From Bog-473 sp963791455 (GTDB lineage: Bacteria; Actinomycetota; Acidimicrobiia; Acidimicrobiales; RAAP-2): 64,000 bases of DNA. Below the pieces are notes generated by a model, which worked only from the letters and a program-made list of their open reading frames with translations, did no database searches and was not told where the DNA came from. The stretch is from assembly GCA_963791455.1 (NCBI GenBank), contig CAWBSM010000002.1:186001-250000 (forward strand), in the 5' to 3' direction. The translations under genes and the position numbers were made by a program. This document shows, piece by piece, positions 58,803 through 64,000 of the stretch (within the stretch, counting starts at the first letter, position 1; each line of letters opens with the position of its first letter).

Positions 58803-59960
58803 TCAGGAGACCCGTCGTTCGGCCGGCGATCCGTCGGCGAACGCGTCCTCCTCCTCGGTGGAGTCGGTCAGGTGCTCGAAGGCGATCGCTCCCATTTCGG
58901 TGAACTTCGTCCGCAGCCATCCATCGGCCGCGTCGAGGAGCCCCAGCTTCTTGAGGTTGGGCACGATCTTGGAGAACAACAAGATCTGAAAGTCGTCCTG
59001 CTCGGGTGCGGCCGACATGATCTTGACCACATCGGCGGTAGGGACCTCCATGCGCTCCCACACCTCCTGCATGGCCATGCGGTCCTTCATCCGGATGGCG
59101 GCCTCGAACGCGAACTCCTGGCGCTCGCGCAGCTCAGCCGCGGTGAGCTCCTGGTAGTACTCCTGGAGACTCAGTACACCGAAGGCCACGTGGCGAGCCT
59201 CGTCCGCCATGACGTAGCGCAGCAGCTTCTTCAAGAGCGGCTCGGTCGTCATCATGTGGATGAACCCGAACGCGGCCAGCGCCAGGCCTTCGACCATGAT
59301 CTGCATGCCGAGGTAGGTCATGTCCCAACGCGAGTCGGCCACGATGTCGTCGAGCAGGAGGCCCAGGTGCGCGTTCATGGGGTAATGGCCCGAGAGCTTC
59401 TCGTCGAGGTATTTGGAGAAGACCTCGACGTGACGCGCCTCGTCCATCACCTGAGTCGCCGCGTAGTACTTGGCGTCGATCCACGGGACGGTCTCGACGA
59501 TCTTGGCCGTGCAGAGCAGCGCGCCCTGCTCGCCGTGCATGAACTGCGACAGCAGCCAGTTCTGGTTCTGGATGCCGAACTCAACGAAACGCCTGTCGTC
59601 CCACTTCTCGAGCGCGGTGCCGGCGAGCGTGGCGGCATCCCATTGCGTCTGCGCGGGGTTCGCCTCGGCGTTCGCTATGACGACCTTCTCCTGGTCGACC
59701 TCGATCGACCAGTCCAGGTCGGTCTGCGCGTTCCACTGCGCCTTCTTGGCCTTCTCGTAGAGCTTGTCGAGCTTGGGTTTGGCGCCCTTCTGGTAGTCCC
59801 AGGTGAACTCGGCCGGGCAGTTGTCGGGAACACGGTGGTAGCCCTCTTTGTCGTACGTACCGACGAGGCTCAGCACCGCCTCCAGGTCGTCGATGCTGTC
59901 GCGTCCGATCAGCTCGAGGTTGGACCTCAGCTGTTCCTTGTTGTCATCGAGTGTGGTCAT
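58803..59960 (-). CDS. Diiron ferritin-like oxygenase/oxidase (AurF/R2-like)
   Basis: Carboxylate-bridged diiron protein of 385 residues. Two Glu...Glu-x-x-His half-sites are evident: SQFMHGEQGALLCTAKIVE with VMDEARHVEVFSKYLDE, and QIMVEGLALAAFGFIHMM with YVMADEARHVAFGVLSLQ. The N-terminus reads MTTLDDNKEQLRSNLELIGR. This is the pattern of ribonucleotide-reductase-R2-like and AurF-like N-oxygenases, but also of long-chain acid modification enzymes, so the reaction is open. Its start overlaps the upstream TetR stop (ATGA), so the two are an operon and TetR likely regulates it. Confidence 0.8.
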   Translation of the reverse strand: MTTLDDNKEQLRSNLELIGRDSIDDLEAVLSLVGTYDKEGYHRVPDNCPAEFTWDYQKGAKPKLDKLYEKAKKAQWNAQTDLDWSIEVDQEKVVIANAEANPAQTQWDAATLAGTALEKWDDRRFVEFGIQNQNWLLSQFMHGEQGALLCTAKIVETVPWIDAKYYAATQVMDEARHVEVFSKYLDEKLSGHYPMNAHLGLLLDDIVADSRWDMTYLGMQIMVEGLALAAFGFIHMMTTEPLLKKLLRYVMADEARHVAFGVLSLQEYYQELTAAELRERQEFAFEAAIRMKDRMAMQEVWERMEVPTADVVKIMSAAPEQDDFQILLFSKIVPNLKKLGLLDAADGWLRTKFTEMGAIAFEHLTDSTEEEDAFADGSPAERRVS

Positions 59961-60718
59961 TGCGCTGTCCCCTTGGTGATTGGTCGCGTTTGGTCGGTAG
60001 AACGGAAAGCTTTGCTGGCACGATGCGAGCTCGAACCGGACGAAGAGCCGGCGACGTCGATCCGCAGGGCCAGAATGCCGGGAAGGACGAAGGTGCGCAC
60101 GAGCGCACGCGTGTCGCCGGGGTGGGTCAAATCGGCGTGGGGCGACGGGTTGGAGCAGTACGTCATGACGATGCGGACAGCCCACTCGGCCGCGCGCGAC
60201 GCCTGCTCGGGCTCGAGCCAGCGGGCAAAGAACGGTGCCGCCAGGTCGCCGGCCACCAGGAGGACGCGGTCGAGCTCCCGGAAGGTGAGGAAAGGCAGAA
60301 CGGCGCCCGGCTCGTGTGCCAGCAGGTAGTTCAGCGCCCCGTGCGACCGGAGTCGGCGCGCCGCTTCGACCATGCCGGCCACGAGCACGTCCTCGAGGTC
60401 GGTGGCCTCGCCCATAGCGACGGCCAGCGACGAGAAGAGCCGGGCTACTTCGGTCTCGACCACGGCGGCACAGATGCCTTCCTTGCCCCTGGGGAAGGTT
60501 CGGTAGACGGTGGCGCGCGACAGGCCGGCGGCCCGGGCGATGTCGTCCACCGTCGTCTTGGCGATGCCCTGTCGAGCCAGGCAGCGCAGTGCCCCGTCGA
60601 CGATGCGGACGCGGGTCGAGGAGCGGTCGTCGGCGCCGAGGTGGCGGACAACCCCGTCTCGCTCAGCCGTCGGCCAGCGTGTGCTCCCGGCTTGCAGTCG
60701 TGACGAGGCCGCGCTCAC
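59957..60718 (-). CDS. TetR-family regulator coupled to the diiron gene
   Basis: Repressor-type protein of 253 residues from GTG 60718. The TetR helix-turn-helix is at ~40-75 (RIVDGALRCLARQGIAKTTV, DDIARAAGLSRATVYRTFP) and is followed by a ligand-binding helical domain (LEDVLVAGMVEAARRLRSHG). It ends in low-complexity Ser/Gly and Ala residues (VAGSSSGSSSHRAS). It precedes the diiron gene with a four-base overlap. The rightward neighbour, a rhomboid protease, is separated by about 50 bases and transcribed the same way. Confidence 0.88.
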   Translation of the reverse strand: MSAASSRLQAGSTRWPTAERDGVVRHLGADDRSSTRVRIVDGALRCLARQGIAKTTVDDIARAAGLSRATVYRTFPRGKEGICAAVVETEVARLFSSLAVAMGEATDLEDVLVAGMVEAARRLRSHGALNYLLAHEPGAVLPFLTFRELDRVLLVAGDLAAPFFARWLEPEQASRAAEWAVRIVMTYCSNPSPHADLTHPGDTRALVRTFVLPGILALRIDVAGSSSGSSSHRASKAFRSTDQTRPITKGTAQ

Positions 60719-60765
60719 GAGTGAAACAGTATGGCGATTTTTGTCTCACTGTCAACCAGAAGGGC

Positions 60766-61644
60766 TCAACTGAGGTTCACGTGGCCCGGAGCCACACCGG
60801 TGAGGAGGAAGGCCAGCAGAGCCAGGGTCGCCGCACTCGCCCCGATGGTGACGGCCAGCCCGGCTGTCCGGTCCCGCAGGCCGCCGGCGTAGTCGTAGGC
60901 GAAGGCGAGCGCGGCGCCGGTGATCACGCCGCCCAGGTGAGCCCGCCAGTCGATGTCGCCCGAGAAGCCGATCAGGAAGTTCAGCACCAACAGCCCGACC
61001 ACCGGGGCCACGGGAAGGTGACGACGCACCCCCAGCACGACGTAGGCACCCAAGACACCCATGATGGCGCCCGAAGCTCCAATGCCGGCCACGTTGGGAG
61101 GGCTGAGCAGGTAGGAACAGACGCTCCCCCCGAGCCCGGCGATCAGGTACAGGGCAAGGAAGCGGGTCTTGCCGAGCAGCACCTCGACAGCCGGGCCCAC
61201 GATGAGCAGGGCGATCATGTTGAAGAAGATGTGCAACACGTTGGCGTGGAGCCACACGGCGGTGAAGGCGCGGTAGTACTCGTCCTGCTGGTGCACGGCC
61301 GCCGGCCACATGGCGTAGCGGTCGACGACCCGGAGATTGTGGCCGAAATCCTCGAGGAAGAACACGACCACGTTGATGGCGATGATGATGAGGACGATCG
61401 GCGTGGGATTGGTCGAGCCGACCGCGCCCGTCCGGCCCGGGCTGGTGTGGGTGAACGCAGGTACTTGGCGCGAGCGCTTCGCGCCCTCAGAGGTGCACTC
61501 GGGACACTGCCAGCCGACGGGCGCCGCCACCATGCACTCGGTACAGATGGGGCGATCGCAGTGGGCGCAGACCACCGACGCCGGCCGGTTCGGGTGGCGG
61601 TAGCACGGCTGCGGCGGCGCGGGCTCGGGATGGGGCCCGCTCAC
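60766..61644 (-). CDS. Rhomboid-family intramembrane serine protease with B-box-like zinc finger
   Basis: Polytopic protease of 292 residues cutting transmembrane helices. GTG 61644 overlaps the TetR stop by four bases (GTGA). The N-terminal zinc finger CYRHPNRPASVVCAHCDRPI and CTECMVAAPVGWQCPEC is typical of actinobacterial rhomboids. Spans include TPIVLIIIAINVVVFFLED and FLALYLIAGLGGSVCSYLL. The catalytic Ser is in GIGASGAIMGVLGAYV and the His in DWRAHLGGVITGAAL. Substrates are unknown; an anti-sigma factor of the RskA type is elsewhere in the window but no link is shown. Confidence 0.9.
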   Translation of the reverse strand: MSGPHPEPAPPQPCYRHPNRPASVVCAHCDRPICTECMVAAPVGWQCPECTSEGAKRSRQVPAFTHTSPGRTGAVGSTNPTPIVLIIIAINVVVFFLEDFGHNLRVVDRYAMWPAAVHQQDEYYRAFTAVWLHANVLHIFFNMIALLIVGPAVEVLLGKTRFLALYLIAGLGGSVCSYLLSPPNVAGIGASGAIMGVLGAYVVLGVRRHLPVAPVVGLLVLNFLIGFSGDIDWRAHLGGVITGAALAFAYDYAGGLRDRTAGLAVTIGASAATLALLAFLLTGVAPGHVNLS

Positions 61645-62201
61645 CGGATCCCGGCCAGCAGCTCGGACCGCACGAGGAGCGCCACTTGCTGGGGGTCGTT
61701 CAGGTCCCAGCGGCCGGGCGAACTGATGTAGGAGAGCACCATGCGGGCCAGGAAGTCCGAGGCCAAGTCGAGCTCGGCGCCCTCGGCCATCCCGTGGCGG
61801 ATGAGGTAGGGCGCCAGGAATTCGGCCACCAGCGTGTGCGTCTGGTCGGCCTCGGTGGTGAGCCGCGGCAGCAGGATCTCGGGCTCCGTCACCAGGATGC
61901 GCTGGAGAACCTCGTGCTCGACGAGGGCGCGGTGAGCGAACACGAGGCCGCGCTCCATCACCTCCTCCAGCGTCTCCGCGTCGGAGACCTCTTCGTAGAG
62001 CCGGAGGAAGAAGCGGGCGAATTCCCATCCGACGACGGCAGAGATCAGCTCGTCGCGCCCGCCCGGGAAGTAGCGGTACACCGTCGCCCGCGAAACGCCC
62101 GCTTCGCGCGCCGCGTCCTCGACGGTCGTCTTGGCCAGGCCCCAACGTGCGACACAGGCGTAGGTCGCCTGCAGAAGCCGCTCTCGAACCTCGGGGTTCA
62201 C
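61641..62201 (-). CDS. TetR-family regulator between dapB and the rhomboid gene
   Basis: Regulator of 186 residues. MNPEVRERLLQATYACVARW and KTTVEDAAREAGVSRATVYR form the DNA-binding domain. The ligand domain shows EEVMERGLVFAHRALVEHEV and VAEFLAPYLIRHGMAEGAEL. GTG 62201 overlaps the dapB stop by four bases, and the rhomboid start overlaps its stop, so dapB-tetR-rhomboid is a coupled unit. A regulator in the middle of this unit may control the downstream rhomboid or an unlinked operon. Confidence 0.88.
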   Translation of the reverse strand: MNPEVRERLLQATYACVARWGLAKTTVEDAAREAGVSRATVYRYFPGGRDELISAVVGWEFARFFLRLYEEVSDAETLEEVMERGLVFAHRALVEHEVLQRILVTEPEILLPRLTTEADQTHTLVAEFLAPYLIRHGMAEGAELDLASDFLARMVLSYISSPGRWDLNDPQQVALLVRSELLAGIR

Positions 62202-62983
62202 AGGCCGAGCAACGTCTCGAGGCCAACCGTAAGCCCCGGGCGGCCGGCCACCGAACGCACGGCGAGCAGGACACCCGGCATGAAGGAGCGCCGGTCGTAC
62301 GAGTCGTGACGGAGGCTCAGGCTCTGGCCCGTCGCACCGAAGATGACCTCTTCGTGTGCGACCAGACCAGGGAGGCGTACGGAGTGGAGGCGGACGCCGG
62401 CGGGGCCTTCAGCGCCGCGCGGCCCGGGCAGTACGAAATCCGTCGTCGGGTCCGCCGGCAGCGGACCGCTGCCGGCGGATCGGCGCGCCTCGGCGATGGC
62501 CGCTGCCGTCTGCATGGCCGTACCCGACGGTGCGTCGCGTTTGGCCTGGTGGTGCAGCTCGATGACCTCGACCCCCTCCATGTGCGGCGCGGCGATGCGG
62601 CAGAAGTGCAGAAGGAGGACCGCCCCGATCGCGAAGTTGGCCACGACGATGGCGTTCGCATCGTGCCCCTCGAACTGTTTCGCAATGCCGGCGAGGTCCT
62701 CGTCGGACAGCCCACTCGTCCCGATGACGGCGTGGAGGCTCTGGTGCGCATAGTGCGCGGCGTTGTGGCGCACCGCGGCGGCATTGGTGAAGTCGACGAC
62801 CACCTCCGCACCGAGGTCGCGCAGTGCGTTGACCTCGCCCACGATGGTCCGGCCGCTGGCGTCGGACCCGACGTGCGCCGGGTCCACGGCGGCGACCAGC
62901 TCCATGTCTTGCGCTTCGGACACGGCCCGGCACACCTCTTGGCCCATGCGACCGCCGGCGCCGACCACACCGACCCTGTGCAT
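62198..62983 (-). CDS. dapB: 4-hydroxy-tetrahydrodipicolinate reductase
   Basis: NAD(P)H-dependent reductase of 261 residues, second enzyme of the diaminopimelate pathway. The N-terminal RVGVVGAGGRMGQEVCRAV is the Rossmann glycine motif, and EVIELHHQAKRDAPSGTA the substrate-site signature (H-H-x-x-K-x-D-x-PSGTA). VVDFTNAAAVRHNAAHYAHQ and VVANFAIGAVLLLHFCRIAA also match the family. It lies nine bases after an M16 peptidase-like gene on the same strand and overlaps the following TetR by four bases. Confidence 0.95.
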   Translation of the reverse strand: MHRVGVVGAGGRMGQEVCRAVSEAQDMELVAAVDPAHVGSDASGRTIVGEVNALRDLGAEVVVDFTNAAAVRHNAAHYAHQSLHAVIGTSGLSDEDLAGIAKQFEGHDANAIVVANFAIGAVLLLHFCRIAAPHMEGVEVIELHHQAKRDAPSGTAMQTAAAIAEARRSAGSGPLPADPTTDFVLPGPRGAEGPAGVRLHSVRLPGLVAHEEVIFGATGQSLSLRHDSYDRRSFMPGVLLAVRSVAGRPGLTVGLETLLGL

Positions 62984-62992
62984 GCCTGCAGG

Positions 62993-64000
62993 TTACCGGG
63001 CAGCCACGGCGGACCGGTGGGACTCGAAGTCGTCGGTGTCGAAGGGACCGACCGCGCTCAGCGCGCGCGGCGACTGTGCCAGCTCGGCCGCGACGTCGAG
63101 GACCTGCCAGCGCTCGACGGCGTCGACCCGGGACAACACCTCGTCGATCGAGAGCACCTTATGGTGCAGCAGGAGCGAGGCACCGATACGGCTCATGCGG
63201 GCACCCGAATCCTCCCCCGACAACAACATCTCGGCTCGCAAGTTGCCTTTGGCCACGGCGAGCTCCCGATCGGTCACGCCCTCGGTCGCCAGCAACTCGA
63301 ACTCGTCGCTGACAATGCGCAGCACCTCGTCGACGTGCTCGGGAGCCGTGCCCACGACGACCGCCAGCGAGCCGGCGTCCTGGTAGGCGGTCCGCTCCGA
63401 CCACACCGAGTACGCCAGGCCGCGCCGCTCGCGTACCTTCTGGAACAGACGGCTCGACATCCCCCCGCCCAGCACGTGGTTCAGCACGGCCAAGGCCCAG
63501 CGCCGGTCGTCGAACCGGTTGACCGAGCGCGTCCCATAGACGAGATGCGCCTGCTCGGTGGGCCGGCGCGCCACGTCCAGCGCTACCACCTTGGGCCCCG
63601 GCGTCGTGCGCTGTGGAACGGTGCCCCCGGCGGTCCCGGCGAAGCGGCGTTCCAATTCGGCTGCCACCGCCTCGTGCCGACAGTCACCGGCGACCGAGAC
63701 CACCATGTTCGCGGGTCGGTAGTGCCGGTCGAGGAACCGGCGGATGTCCTCTCGGGTGATGGCCTGTACCGACGATGCCGTCCCCAGGGTGTCGCGCCCC
63801 AGCGGGTGGTCCGGGAAGAGCGCCGACTGCCACCGCTCCGACGCCAGATCGGTTGGTTCGTCGGCGTGCATCAGGATCTCGTCGAGGATCACGGCACGCT
63901 CGGCCTCGACGTCGTCGGGGCGGAGCGCGGGCTCCCACATGATGTCGCTCAGGATGTCGAGCCCAAGCGACAGGTGATCGGAGAGGAGCCGCACGTAGAA
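62993..64000 (-). CDS. M16-family zinc peptidase (5' part off window)
   Basis: Processing-peptidase-type protein; the 5' end is cut by the right edge. The visible ~335 residues open FYVRLLSDHLSLGLDILSDI and contain VEAERAVILDEILMHADEPT (the second metal-ligand region), AVLNHVLGGGMSSRLFQKVR and ERRGLAYSVWSERTAYQDAG, all typical of PqqL/YmxG-like M16 proteins. The inverted zinc motif HxxEH would be upstream of the window. A pnp gene often precedes this gene in Actinobacteria, and dapB follows it by nine bases. It may start beyond 64000. Confidence 0.9.
   Translation of the reverse strand, partial: FYVRLLSDHLSLGLDILSDIMWEPALRPDDVEAERAVILDEILMHADEPTDLASERWQSALFPDHPLGRDTLGTASSVQAITREDIRRFLDRHYRPANMVVSVAGDCRHEAVAAELERRFAGTAGGTVPQRTTPGPKVVALDVARRPTEQAHLVYGTRSVNRFDDRRWALAVLNHVLGGGMSSRLFQKVRERRGLAYSVWSERTAYQDAGSLAVVVGTAPEHVDEVLRIVSDEFELLATEGVTDRELAVAKGNLRAEMLLSGEDSGARMSRIGASLLLHHKVLSIDEVLSRVDAVERWQVLDVAAELAQSPRALSAVGPFDTDDFESHRSAVAAR

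Noticed and set aside
58497..60329. 610-codon plus-strand frame opposite dapA and the diiron gene
   Set aside because: dapA and the diiron protein have complete catalytic motifs on the other strand; this frame is repetitive and motif-free.

Overview
The window looks like a chromosome segment from a high-GC actinobacterium, most plausibly an Acidimicrobiia-like lineage. Supporting signs are dense GC-rich coding, abundant GTG/TTG starts, LexA sites of the CGAAC-N4-GTTCG type, the miaB-miaA-dapF-hflX order, a lexA/LysM/nrdR cluster, an Rv2578c-like radical SAM gene, a class E sortase and RskA-type anti-sigma factor, and two secreted proteins made of GYWLVASDGG repeats. The taxonomic placement is inference.

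Layout. (1) 1-11.9 kb is accessory DNA, visibly less GC-rich, with long gene-poor stretches and two frameshifted genes: a solute-binding protein cut by the window edge, a broken alpha/beta hydrolase, a broken serine-acetyltransferase-like gene, a repeat protein, MscL with a zinc ribbon, a TPR-cyclase protein, and small NTF2/PPOX/PRC-barrel genes. It ends at tRNA-Cys (11881-11955). A 46-base copy of the 3' part of that tRNA lies 2.4 kb away at 9477, which looks like an integration scar. (2) 12.0-17.9 kb is GC-rich: glnD, an L,D-transpeptidase, a class E sortase and a DUF2332 protein. (3) 17.9-29.5 kb is a second accessory block. It opens with the N-terminal stump of an integrase and holds a frameshifted membrane glycosyltransferase-like gene, an IS110 transposase stump, terminase-like and other frameshifted remnants, a GGA microsatellite, and a pair of 60-base coding-like direct repeats around a membrane gene. 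Intact genes here include a phosphotransferase, a MerR regulator with a clear operator, NTF2-like and ABM-like proteins, and a TMEM175-type channel. (4) 29.5-64 kb is compact, intact core DNA.

How the core genes work together. An SOS module holds divergent LysM-nrdR-PIG-L-dinB and lexA around five LexA boxes; a sixth box sits between ftsK and a radical SAM gene. Lysine/diaminopimelate synthesis is complete by the succinylase route: dapA and dapB near the right end, and dapC-dapD-dapE behind miaB-miaA-dapF-hflX in one apparent transcription unit. Homoserine kinase adds the threonine branch. Envelope functions include a D,D-carboxypeptidase, the L,D-transpeptidase, sortase, rhomboid protease and a repeat-SGNH hydrolase. 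Regulation and RNA functions include an ECF sigma/RskA pair, two TetR regulators (one coupled to a diiron oxygenase-like gene), RNase J and TlyA.
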